Shown here: piece by piece, positions 1 to 6,973 of the stretch
Position numbering within the stretch: the first letter of the stretch is position 1
How the letters are laid out: every line of letters starts with the position of its first letter
Program-made: the position numbers and the translations under genes
Notes under the pieces: model-generated
The model's database searches: none
The model's input: the letters and a program-made list of their open reading frames with translations, nothing else
What the model was told of the DNA's origin: nothing
Source: CAZVWW01 sp964631265
Lineage (GTDB): Bacteria > Thermotogota > Thermotogae > MWEM01
Length of the DNA: 9,589 nucleotides
Direction: 5' to 3'
Assembly: GCA_964631265.1 (NCBI GenBank)
Contig: CAZVWW010000088.1
Coordinates: 1-9,589, forward strand

Positions 1-813
1 TATATGATCAGCTACCGGAACCGGGGAGGCGAGACCATCGAAAAACAAATGGTTCAACAATTCTTATCTCAGGCTGTGGCAGACACGAATCTGAGTATCA
101 CCATTCAACGTGAACTCTCCAATATCGGACAAGGAGAAGAAGATGAGAATATAGAAGCTCTGCAGCGCAAGATCAGCCGGATTCAAGCCGGCGAATATGT
201 TGAGCAACGACCCGTTGAGGAAACCAAGGCCCTGTCATCCATGCAGATCTACATGATATCGGTTTTTATCTCATTCAGTCTCTTCTTTTCAACCGGTATC
301 GTCCTTCAAAGGGAGAAAAAACTTGTCATGCGGGCCTATGCATCAGGCGCGAACCGTTTTACACTCTTTTTCGGCAACGCCGTCTCCACATTTCTCATCG
401 GATTTGTCATGTGTTGCTTTTACTATACCATCGTCTTCGGGTTTATCCTGAATCTGAAAGTCCCGGTTGTACCGTTACTTAGCGTGATGGCGCTGCAGGG
501 CATCATGATCGCGGGATTTCAAACCATGCTGATGGGCCTTTGCAGAACCGATAAGAGCAGTATCCTCATTAGCATATTTGTCCTGATGATCTTTCTGTTT
601 GCCGGGGGTGGCGCCTATCCCACGGATACGGTTGCGGGGGCGGATACTATTTCCAATATGATTCCAAATTACAACCTGTTCAAGCTCTACGAGGCATTGA
701 TTCTGAAAAACCCGTTGAATGACATGATGTGGAGAGGGCTCTTTGTGGCTTTGATCTCCTTTGCAATGGCCGGGATCGGCCTGGTCGTTTTCCTGAAAAA
801 AGAGGAGGTATAA
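1..813 (+). CDS. ABC-2 type transporter permease, N-terminally cut by window edge
   Basis: Membrane subunit of an ABC transporter of the ABC-2 (export-type) family. The reading frame is open to the left edge, and the family is usually about 370-400 residues, so roughly the first 100 or more residues are missing; the ATG at position 4 is probably internal. The visible part begins with a charged, Glu/Gln-rich extracytoplasmic stretch (about residues 10-78 counted from that ATG). Hydrophobic segments follow near residues 81-101, 115-145, 155-175, 186-203 and 243-262. After the first of these comes a charged cytoplasmic loop with the sequence QREKKLVMRAYASG, the typical position of the ABC-2 coupling region. 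The C-terminus is a short Lys/Glu tail. Only 2 bp separate it from the next gene, also an ABC-2 permease, so the pair likely form a heterodimeric channel driven by an ATPase encoded upstream of the window. The substrate cannot be read from the sequence. Confidence 0.85.
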   Translation, partial: YMISYRNRGGETIEKQMVQQFLSQAVADTNLSITIQRELSNIGQGEEDENIEALQRKISRIQAGEYVEQRPVEETKALSSMQIYMISVFISFSLFFSTGIVLQREKKLVMRAYASGANRFTLFFGNAVSTFLIGFVMCCFYYTIVFGFILNLKVPVVPLLSVMALQGIMIAGFQTMLMGLCRTDKSSILISIFVLMIFLFAGGGAYPTDTVAGADTISNMIPNYNLFKLYEALILKNPLNDMMWRGLFVALISFAMAGIGLVVFLKKEEV

Positions 814-815
814 AG

Positions 816-1925
816 ATGAAGATTTCACTGATTACGGCGACTATCAAACGGCTGTCCAAAGATATCAAACTCCTGCTGGGGGTCTTTTCCATGCCGGTTA
901 TCGTTATCTTTGTTATTGCCAATATTTCCGGCTCCGTTGAGAACACAAAGGTCATCGAACTTGGCATCGTCGATCAAGAAAAGACCAGACTCTCGGAGCA
1001 GTTTGTGGAAGCGCTGGATGAGGATGAACATTATGTCCTGAAGTCTTATGATGCCGATGAAGCCAGAGAGGCGTTTGAGAATCGTCAAATCCCCATTGTC
1101 CTGACAATCCCTCAGGGTTTTTTTGAAGAAGCGCTTGCAGGGGCGGATGTATCCATGAAAACAGTCCGGGTTGACAGTGTTCCGGGAAGGCCCGTTATGG
1201 ATCGGGTCAACCGGATAGTCAAAACGATCCTTCAAAAGGAGCTCCTTGCGGGTTTACAGGGAAGTCCGCAGCCCGACACTCTTCAGTCGGATTTTATCAG
1301 CTATGAGACCCTGCAACCTGAAAGAGGCCCGAACCGTTACCTGGTTATCAGTTTTGTCATCATATTCATGATGTTCTCGGTCATCTTCCTCTCCCAGGAC
1401 CTGATCGACCTCAGGAGAAAGAACCTGCTGTTCCGGATGTACTCAACGCCACACACTCCTTCGCAGCTCACGGGGTCACTGATGAGTGCCATGTACATCA
1501 TATTTGCCGTCCAGACCGTTGTGCTCTTCACCCTGGGGTCCTTATTCATCAAGGCACCGGTCTTCATCAATAATATAGCGGGAACGGTGATGATCCTGGC
1601 AGCCTTCATCCTCGTCAATCTGAGCTTTGGCGTCCTGATCACCCGTCTGTGCAAAACGCCGAATCTCCTCTGGGCCTGGGCCAATCTGTTCATCCTCCCG
1701 ACGGGCATGATCAGCGGCCTGTTTGTTCCAAGAGAGTACCTTCCCGAATTCCTGAACAATCTGGCCTTTCTGGCCCCTCAGCACTGGGTTATTACGGGAA
1801 TACAGAAGATGAACGCGGGAGAGGCACTGTCCACCGTGATGCCGAATGTCCTCATCCTGCTGCTCTTCGCCGCCTGCATGTTCAGCGTGGGGATATTGAG
1901 ATTCGACAAGCTGGTAAAACAGTAA
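816..1925 (+). CDS. ABC-2 type transporter permease
   Basis: Complete 369-residue membrane subunit of an ABC-2 family exporter. I chose the ATG at 816 because GAGGAGG (802-808) lies 7 bases upstream and the protein then starts MKISLITATIKRL, a short cytoplasmic N-terminus before the first membrane helix; the upstream in-frame start at 729 lies inside the preceding gene. Layout: one helix at about residues 17-36, a roughly 135-residue extracytoplasmic domain, then five hydrophobic segments at about 175-195, 222-245, 254-274, 285-305 and 344-361. The loop after the second helix (DLIDLRRKNLLFRMYSTP) matches the coupling-loop position seen in the neighbouring permease, and the topology is the ABC2_membrane_3 type. 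It forms an operon with the preceding permease (2 bp gap) and is followed by a terminator. Cargo is unknown; drugs, lipids or peptides are all possible for this family. Confidence 0.88.
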   Translation: MKISLITATIKRLSKDIKLLLGVFSMPVIVIFVIANISGSVENTKVIELGIVDQEKTRLSEQFVEALDEDEHYVLKSYDADEAREAFENRQIPIVLTIPQGFFEEALAGADVSMKTVRVDSVPGRPVMDRVNRIVKTILQKELLAGLQGSPQPDTLQSDFISYETLQPERGPNRYLVISFVIIFMMFSVIFLSQDLIDLRRKNLLFRMYSTPHTPSQLTGSLMSAMYIIFAVQTVVLFTLGSLFIKAPVFINNIAGTVMILAAFILVNLSFGVLITRLCKTPNLLWAWANLFILPTGMISGLFVPREYLPEFLNNLAFLAPQHWVITGIQKMNAGEALSTVMPNVLILLLFAACMFSVGILRFDKLVKQ

Positions 1926-1931
1926 GATTTG

Positions 1932-1946
1932 TGCCTGATACAGGCA
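1932..1946 (+). other. small hairpin between permease stop and terminator
   Basis: A perfect 6-bp inverted repeat (TGCCTG / CAGGCA) with a 3-base ATA loop, starting 7 bases after the permease stop codon and followed by TTTA. It may be a weak first terminator or a 3'-end-stabilising element ahead of the stronger hairpin at 1969. The short stem and weak T-tract make an independent termination role uncertain. Confidence 0.35.
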
Positions 1947-1968
1947 TTTAACGCAGCCCCAACCCCGA

Positions 1969-2006
1969 ACGGTGCTGTGCCCGGGAGGCATGGCACCGTC
2001 TTTATT
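1969..2006 (+). terminator. Rho-independent terminator of the ABC permease operon
   Basis: A 13-bp stem (1969-1981 with 1987-1999) closes a 5-base CGGGA loop. The outer seven pairs (ACGGTGC/GCACCGT) are perfect, and the inner six contain two G-T wobbles. TCTTTATT follows on the + strand. Position just after the second permease and polarity both fit intrinsic termination of that operon. No T-tract follows the stem on the - strand, so it should act in one direction only. The T-rich tail overlaps the last stop codon of the decayed - strand nucleotidyltransferase frame (2002-2004). Confidence 0.75.
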
Positions 2007-2053
2007 CACAGAGTGTGTTATTCACTCCGTCAAGTAGCTCTTTGGATATTCTG

Positions 2054-2287
2054 TTAATATCTTGCTGAAAGGCTTTCTCTTCGACACGGATATTCCAGCA
2101 GTAAATAGTCCGGATCGGCGTTAACAAAGTAATCCAGGTCGTCGGAAAAGCGATGATTAAAGTATCCTCTACTTAATGCCGTACCACCGGTTAGATAGAA
2201 AGCCGTGTCGAGCTCTTTCAGCAGTGATATTATCCCATCTTGAAAAGGGTAAAGGAAGGTCAAGTAAAATGCTTTTAACGTTTTCAA
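2054..2287 (-). pseudogene. AbiEii/AbiGii-type nucleotidyltransferase (type IV TA toxin family), truncated and probably frameshifted
   Basis: N-terminal part of a DUF1814/AbiEii-like nucleotidyltransferase. The 77-residue frame starts at a TTG (2287) with AAGGAG about 8 bases upstream. It carries the family signature: FYLTGGTAL at residues 30-38 (the GG of the nucleotide-binding turn) and RFSDDLDYFVN at 46-56 (Asp50 and Asp52 as the probable metal-binding pair). Family members are usually 200-300 residues, so most of the protein, including the helical C-terminal domain, is absent. After residue 61 the frame becomes non-family-like and stops at 2054. A one-base shift near 2101-2107 opens a plausible helical continuation (containing VEEKAFQQDINRISKELL) that stops at 2002-2004, next to the opposing terminator. 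I infer a decayed gene; a truncated but expressed protein is less likely. It lies directly downstream of, and overlaps, the small gene at 2534, the usual place for the toxin partner of such pairs. Confidence 0.75.
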
Positions 2288-2534
2288 GGTTTTCTCTCCT
2301 TCTTTTTGACCTGATTTGACTTAAGATTCTGTGATTGATGAACTTGAGCAGCCTCTCTTTCGGGATTATTTTAACAAGAGAATGCCAGGAGAGGTTTTCG
2401 AGAAGTCTCACAAGAAAGCGTTCATCTTCGATCCTCCCGTTTCTCAGCGCTTCTATCTGTTGCTCTATATATCCTTCTTCCAAAGTATAATCCCAAAAAC
2501 ACTGTTGAATCAATCTCAGTGTTTCGCTATCCAC
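2169..2534 (-). CDS. small hypothetical protein paired with AbiEii-like nucleotidyltransferase
   Basis: A 121-residue frame starting at GTG (2534), with a GTGAGG-like Shine-Dalgarno sequence 4 bases upstream and the ATPase stop 53 bp upstream. The first 85-90 residues look genuine: acidic/hydrophobic helices, an FWDYTLEEGYIEQQ segment near residues 13-26, and a basic RSKRRRENLENV stretch near 75-86. Short proteins with an early FWD(Y/x) motif commonly precede AbiEii-like nucleotidyltransferase genes (recognised from memory of the family, not searched). The last 35 or so residues are probably not native. They are read out of frame over the conserved start of the nucleotidyltransferase, a 119-bp overlap that is far longer than usual, so a stop codon near 2270-2290 has probably been lost. 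An antitoxin-like or structural role is possible but unproven. It does not resemble the AbiEi winged-helix antitoxin. Confidence 0.6.
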   Translation of the reverse strand: MDSETLRLIQQCFWDYTLEEGYIEQQIEALRNGRIEDERFLVRLLENLSWHSLVKIIPKERLLKFINHRILSQIRSKRRRENLENVKSILLDLPLPFSRWDNITAERARHGFLSNRWYGIK

Positions 2535-2587
2535 TTCGCCTCACACCTCTTCAAGCATTCTACTGCGTCCCAGAGCCACAGCGTCTC

Positions 2588-4135
2588 TCATACGTTCCTG
2601 TCCTTGGTTTTCCAATTCTTTGAAGGCGGGTTCCGTTTCACCGGAATGATCCAGATATGTTCGGTTTTGTCTTTTATGCACTCTTTCGCATATTCTTCAT
2701 CGGAATGGTATTCGGAGAAAAAGACCAAAAAACCCTCGCTTTCCCCGCTTCTCTCAAGATATGCGTACAGCTGGCGCTTGGCGTCCTCGTATTCGTCGAT
2801 ATCGTAAAGTTTTATTTCGATGATGTCGCGCCGCTTCTGCTGAATCAGGAGCAGATCCACCCTCCCGCCGCCGGTGGGGGTCTCAACATAGACTTTTGCC
2901 CCGGCAAATTCGGCATAGGTTGAGAAGAAGGCGTCGATGTTGTAGTGGTATATACCTTCTTCTGCCTTTCCTTCTGAGAAGATGATATTGCCCCTGTCTT
3001 TGACATAGGCGATGTATCGTTTGATGAGTTTGTTGACATCGAGCGTTCCGTGAGCGTCCACGTATTGTTTGTAGGTCTCAACCGGCGATTTGAAGTATTC
3101 GCGCTCACCGTTGATCATGGGCTTGAAGGCGGCGTAAAGAGCCCGCTTGTAAAGGGGGATTCTAATACAGCAGAATCCCTCACAATCATCAATGACACCG
3201 TTAACATACAGATAGTTTTTTCTATCGTCATGGTTGTTGAAAGGGATCTCCTCGCCGAAGATGATATCTTTCATGAGTGCTGGATAGTGCTTCGCTTTCG
3301 AGACAACGTTGGAGATGTTCTTGTCGATGTAGATACGGGTGAAATCATCGATGGTCTTGTAAAACTTGTCACGTGTGATCTTTTCGCCGGCAGGGCACTT
3401 TTTCTCCACAAGGTCTCTCGCAAGCGCACCGACAAGACCGGGCTGGCCCTTTGTATTCTCATATATCCCTTCTTTGACGTTTGTCTCGAAGACCTGGCCG
3501 GTCTCTTCCTCATGCTGGGAGAGGAGATCGAAGACCTGTCCTTGTGTGAAGTAGGGGACGTTGATCTGATCGGAGATGTTGAAGGGACTCGCCGTCTCCT
3601 GGATGATACCGGTAATGTTGCTGACACCTGTCAGTATGACACTTCTTATCCGGTATCTTTGGCGTAAATGATAGGTCTTTCGCAACATATGCATAAAACT
3701 GCTGAATAATGTTTTGTTCTGCAACCCCTCTATCTCGTCGACAATCAGGATGATCTCCTTTTTAGAACAATCAAATAGAGACTTTAGCGATTCTTTTATC
3801 AATTCTATTCTGTCAGGCCTTTTAAAATGGTAGTCGAAATCAATCGCCTCAAGGGCGTTATTGATATCGTTTGAAAAGGATGTCAGGAATTCCCTTTCTG
3901 TCTGTTCGGCATAATCCTCAAAGGAAATCCAGATGGGGAGAAAGGATTCCCTGAGATTGTTGATGGCTTTTATCAGCAGTTGAAAATAAGTCGTCTTTCC
4001 GCTCTGGCGCGGGGCAAAGATGGTGAAATAACGCCATTCATCGACTTTTTTCAATCCCTCGTTGATTAGTTCCGTCCGGGGAACGTAGTAATTGCTTTCT
4101 GTATTAATCGGACCTTCGGTGCAAAACGTACGCAT
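2588..4135 (-). CDS. AAA-like ATPase with C-terminal PD-(D/E)XK nuclease-like domain
   Basis: A 515-residue protein in two parts. The N-terminal P-loop ATPase starts with the family hallmark MRTFCTEGP, has Walker A APRQSGKTT at residues 41-49 and Walker B LIVDE at 130-134, then a winged-helix-like middle. The C-terminal part has a nuclease-type signature, GGGRVD (Asp427) and EIK (Glu440, Lys442), the D...ExK core of PDDEXK_9-type domains. Such proteins (AAA_35 or AAA-ATPase_like with a restriction-like domain) are widespread, often multicopy and mobile-looking, and their role is not established. I chose the ATG at 4135 over upstream in-frame ATGs at 4144 and 4180. Family members start with this MRTF motif, AAAGGA lies about 9 bases upstream, and a perfect TATAAT (4164-4169) would fall inside the longer version. 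No signal peptide or membrane segment is seen, so it is cytoplasmic. It runs opposite to both flanking operons and lies upstream of the nucleotidyltransferase pair, which suggests an accessory, possibly defence-related module; that role is inference. Confidence 0.85.
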   Translation of the reverse strand: MRTFCTEGPINTESNYYVPRTELINEGLKKVDEWRYFTIFAPRQSGKTTYFQLLIKAINNLRESFLPIWISFEDYAEQTEREFLTSFSNDINNALEAIDFDYHFKRPDRIELIKESLKSLFDCSKKEIILIVDEIEGLQNKTLFSSFMHMLRKTYHLRQRYRIRSVILTGVSNITGIIQETASPFNISDQINVPYFTQGQVFDLLSQHEEETGQVFETNVKEGIYENTKGQPGLVGALARDLVEKKCPAGEKITRDKFYKTIDDFTRIYIDKNISNVVSKAKHYPALMKDIIFGEEIPFNNHDDRKNYLYVNGVIDDCEGFCCIRIPLYKRALYAAFKPMINGEREYFKSPVETYKQYVDAHGTLDVNKLIKRYIAYVKDRGNIIFSEGKAEEGIYHYNIDAFFSTYAEFAGAKVYVETPTGGGRVDLLLIQQKRRDIIEIKLYDIDEYEDAKRQLYAYLERSGESEGFLVFFSEYHSDEEYAKECIKDKTEHIWIIPVKRNPPSKNWKTKDRNV

Positions 4136-4285
4136 TTGATTCATTCCTTTCAGGAGTGTACTTATTATATCATGCAGCATCTCTTCAGTGGTTTTTGTTT
4201 TGATAGAATCCTTTTTTTTTAACTAAATTTGTTGTAAAATAAAGCAATAGATAGATTAAAACTCTAAGAAAGCGGGTTTGTTGAT
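4136..4285. other. divergent AT-rich intergenic region
   Basis: About 150 bp between the - strand ATPase and the + strand metal transporter. It contains a run of nine T (4212-4220) and a strongly AT-rich stretch to about 4260. On the + strand a weak promoter-like pair, TTGTTG and TAGATT spaced by 17 bp, precedes the transporter, but matches are only 3/6 and 4/6. No clear operator palindrome or riboswitch fold is seen. Confidence 0.4.
4164..4169 (-). promoter_or_regulatory. candidate -10 box for the ATPase gene
   Basis: On the - strand this reads TATAAT, a perfect sigma70-type -10 hexamer, about 30 bases upstream of the preferred ATG at 4135 with the ribosome site in between. No good -35 is visible at 16-18 bp (the best is ACCACT-like), so the call rests on the -10 alone and on the agreement with the shorter start. 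Confidence 0.3.
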
Positions 4286-5200
4286 TTGAGCAGAATAAAG
4301 AATATTAAAAAGGCCTCCTGGGTCGGGGTTGCCGGAAATGCCGTTCTGTCTTTTCTCAAGATAGTCATCGGATTTCTATCGGGGAGTCTTGCGGTTGTCG
4401 GGGACGGGATCGACAGTGCCACGGACATTCTGACATCACTGCTGACCCTCTGGGTTGCCCGGATCATCGAGAAGCCACCCGATGCCCGTCATCCTTACGG
4501 ACACGGCCGGGCGGAAACAATTGCCACAAGGATTGTCTCCTTTATTATCTTCTACGCGGGACTCCAGCTTGGAATATCCTCTGTCCAGAGTATTATATCC
4601 GGAACAGAGAGTTCTCTTCCTTCAAGCCTTGCCGTCTATGTTACCGTCTTGTCCATCGGTGCCAAGCTCTTTTTGGCCTATTACAAGTTCAAGGTCGGGA
4701 AAAAAGAGAAGAGTTCGATGCTGATCGCCGATTCCAAGAACATGAGAAACGATGTCGTCCTGTCAGTTACGGTGCTTGCCGGCCTCTTTTTGGCCTATCT
4801 GCTGAACTTTCCCGTGCTTGACAAATATGTGGCGCTCGCCGTCAGCGTCTGGATCATCAAGGTGGCGATCGAGATTTTCTTCGAGGAAAACACCGAACTG
4901 ATGGAGGGCGTTCCCGAGACGGACACCTACGGGGAGATCTTCGATGCGGTACAGAATGTGAAGGGAGCGCATAATCCTCACAGAACGCGGATCAGAAAGA
5001 TCGGGACTTTCATTGTGATCGATCTGGACATCGAAGTGGACGGAAAGATCACCGTCAGCGAGGGTCATGAGATCGCCAAAACGGTTGAAGAAGAGATAAA
5101 AAGAGTAGTTGACAACGTGTACGACGTACTCATTCATGTGGAGCCTCTTGGAAATGTGGAGAAAGATGAGAAATACGGGGTTTCCTGCAATGACAATTAA
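4286..5200 (+). CDS. cation diffusion facilitator (CDF) family divalent metal transporter
   Basis: A 304-residue inner-membrane divalent-cation/proton antiporter that exports metal ions from the cytoplasm. It starts at TTG (4286); an in-frame TAA at 4265 and the lack of other start codons make this the only sensible start, with a weak GCGGG-type ribosome site. CDF hallmarks: DGIDSATD in TM2 (Asp43 and Asp47 as the DxxxD metal site), the HPYGHGRAE loop at residues 69-77, and TM5 with SKNMRND (Asn152 and Asp156, NxxxD). A C-terminal cytoplasmic domain of ferredoxin-like type starts at about 210, containing NPHRTRIRKIGTFIVIDLDIEV. The usual TM5 histidine of zinc carriers is replaced by Asn, which argues against a classical HDxxD zinc site; manganese, iron or another metal is possible. 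It is the first gene of a probable three-gene operon, 15 bp before adenine deaminase. Confidence 0.9.
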   Translation: MSRIKNIKKASWVGVAGNAVLSFLKIVIGFLSGSLAVVGDGIDSATDILTSLLTLWVARIIEKPPDARHPYGHGRAETIATRIVSFIIFYAGLQLGISSVQSIISGTESSLPSSLAVYVTVLSIGAKLFLAYYKFKVGKKEKSSMLIADSKNMRNDVVLSVTVLAGLFLAYLLNFPVLDKYVALAVSVWIIKVAIEIFFEENTELMEGVPETDTYGEIFDAVQNVKGAHNPHRTRIRKIGTFIVIDLDIEVDGKITVSEGHEIAKTVEEEIKRVVDNVYDVLIHVEPLGNVEKDEKYGVSCNDN

Positions 5201-5215
5201 AAAGGGGGAGTTTTC

Positions 5216-6967
5216 ATGAGAGCCATAGATATTATTCCGGTGGCACGGGGAACGGTTCCGGCCGATCTGCTGATCAAGAACGCCAGGGTGGTGAATGTCT
5301 TCTCAGGGGAGATCGAAGAGACCAATGTGGCCATATACCGCAAACGTATTGCCGGTCTCGGAGACTACAGGGACGGAAAGCGGATCATGGATCTGAAGGG
5401 GAAGTACCTTGTACCGGGGCTGATCAACGCCCATCTTCATATCGAAAGCACCATGCTCGAACCGAGGGAGTTTGCCAAGGCCGTCCTTTCAAGAGGGACC
5501 ACAACGGTTATCGCCGATCCCCATGAGATAGCGAATGTAACGGGCCTGGACGGGGTGGACTTTTTTCTGAAATACACCGAAGGGGTTCCGCTGAATATCT
5601 ACTTCATGCTCCCCTCATGCGTTCCGGCAACACCGTTCGAAACCAACGGGGCCTTTGTGAAGGTCATGGACATGATCGGCTTCATCGAAAAACATCCGAG
5701 GGTGCTCGGGCTGGGCGAGGTCATGAACTATCCCGGCGTCCTCAATCAGAACGAGGAGCTCCTGACGATGATCGAGCTCTTCCGGCATAAATACAAGAAG
5801 ATCGACGGCCATGCCCCGGGGTTGAGCGGGAAAGACCTCGACGCCTACGCTGCCGCTTTTATTAAATCAGATCATGAGAGTACAACGGCCGCAGAGGCCC
5901 GCGAAAAGCTCTCAAAGGGGATGCAGGTCCTCATGCGCTACGGCAGCGGGGAGAAAGATCTGGAAAATCTGCTCGAAATTGTCAGTGAGAAGACTCAGCC
6001 GTTTATCTCCTACTGTACCGATGACAAACACCCCGAAGACATCGTCAAGGGGGATATCGACGAGATGGTCAAGATCACTATCAACAGGGGAATAGACCCC
6101 ATAACTGCCATCAGAATCGGGAGTATCAACACGGCAAGGCATTATGGACTGAGGAGCATGGGGGCCATTGCGCCCGGCTACAAAGCCGACATGCTCGTGG
6201 TCGAGGATCTCAACGATTTCTTCCCGGAAACGGTCATCAAGGACGCAAAGGTGGTTGCCGAACACGGGGAATGCATTGCCGACTTCCCGCTCCCCACCGT
6301 TGAATTGAGATCGGTCGAAAACACCGTTCACTGCCCCTTCTTTGAAAGCGGGGATTTCAAGTTTAACTATCGGGACGCATCGGAGGCTTCCATCAGAAGC
6401 ATCAATGTCTCGGGCAGCTCTGTCCTGACGGGCGAAAAGCACTTTGATGTTGAGATAAAGAACGGCGAGCCGGACCTCACGGGGATAGAAACTGCAAAAG
6501 TCTGTGTTGTCAACCGATACAGCCCGACGAAACAGTACGCATTGGGATTTGTTAGCGGAACGGGCATGAAACGGGGCGCCATCGCCCTATCGGTCGGTCA
6601 TGATGCGCATAACATCTCGGTAACCGGGAAATCCGATGAGGATATGGCTGTGGCCTTCAACGATGTCGTCAAACACAAGGGGGGCATGTCCGTTGCACTG
6701 GATGGTGCGATCGTCGCCTCACTCCCGCTGCCGGTGGCCGGACTCATGTCTGATCTACCGCTTCACGATGTTATCGAGAAAGAGGGATTACTACAAAAAG
6801 CCAGTAAGGAGAAGCTGGGTTGTACGTTAAAAAACCCGTTTATGGCCCTCTCCTTTATCCAGCTTGAGGTTATCCCGAAGTTGAAGATAACGAATAAGGG
6901 GCTGATCAACACGGAGACCTTTGATTTCGTCCCGCCTATCTTTAAACATGAGAAAACGGAGGAATGA
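5216..6967 (+). CDS. ade: adenine deaminase
   Basis: A 583-residue cytoplasmic amidohydrolase that converts adenine to hypoxanthine and ammonia (EC 3.5.4.2) in purine salvage. The ATG at 5216 has GGGGGAG (5204-5210) 5 bases upstream. The length is normal for bacterial Ade. Domains: a small beta-sandwich at residues 1-65, a TIM-barrel amidohydrolase core to about 350, and an Ade-specific C-terminal domain. Metal and active-site motifs are in order: NAHLHIEST (His73, His75, Glu77), ADPHEIANV (Asp101, His103, Glu104), GLGEVMN (Glu168), DGHAPGLSG (His199), HESTTAAEA (from His220) and CTDDKHPED (Asp269, Asp270). The PSCVPATPFETNGA segment is also typical of Ade. In this family the metal is iron or manganese. 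It sits between a metal transporter and a beta-mannosidase in a probable operon. No frameshift or missing residue is seen. Confidence 0.95.
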   Translation: MRAIDIIPVARGTVPADLLIKNARVVNVFSGEIEETNVAIYRKRIAGLGDYRDGKRIMDLKGKYLVPGLINAHLHIESTMLEPREFAKAVLSRGTTTVIADPHEIANVTGLDGVDFFLKYTEGVPLNIYFMLPSCVPATPFETNGAFVKVMDMIGFIEKHPRVLGLGEVMNYPGVLNQNEELLTMIELFRHKYKKIDGHAPGLSGKDLDAYAAAFIKSDHESTTAAEAREKLSKGMQVLMRYGSGEKDLENLLEIVSEKTQPFISYCTDDKHPEDIVKGDIDEMVKITINRGIDPITAIRIGSINTARHYGLRSMGAIAPGYKADMLVVEDLNDFFPETVIKDAKVVAEHGECIADFPLPTVELRSVENTVHCPFFESGDFKFNYRDASEASIRSINVSGSSVLTGEKHFDVEIKNGEPDLTGIETAKVCVVNRYSPTKQYALGFVSGTGMKRGAIALSVGHDAHNISVTGKSDEDMAVAFNDVVKHKGGMSVALDGAIVASLPLPVAGLMSDLPLHDVIEKEGLLQKASKEKLGCTLKNPFMALSFIQLEVIPKLKITNKGLINTETFDFVPPIFKHEKTEE

Positions 6968-6973
6968 CAATAA

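Noticed and set aside
729..815. 29-codon upstream extension of the second permease
   Set aside because: Overlaps the first permease, reads as Arg/Cys/Gly-rich non-native sequence, and the ATG at 816 has an excellent ribosome site.
2331..2807. 158-codon + strand frame over the end of the ATPase and the small gene
   Set aside because: Ser/Phe-rich antisense shadow spanning two - strand genes, with no domain pattern.
3050..3667. 205-codon open frame on the + strand
   Set aside because: It is the complement of the ATPase gene, has low-complexity Val/Leu/Asp composition with no motif, and the - strand frame has clear Walker and nuclease motifs.
4212..4220. Run of nine T as a terminator tail
   Set aside because: No GC-rich stem precedes it on the + strand, and neither flanking gene ends here; it is part of an AT-rich divergent promoter region.
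4226..4283. Repeated TTTGTTG upstream of the CDF gene as an operator pair
   Set aside because: Seven bases in AT/T-rich DNA, with irregular spacing and no dyad symmetry; expected by chance.
5912..6442. 176-codon open frame on the - strand
   Set aside because: Lies wholly opposite the well-conserved adenine deaminase gene and shows no family signature or ribosome site.
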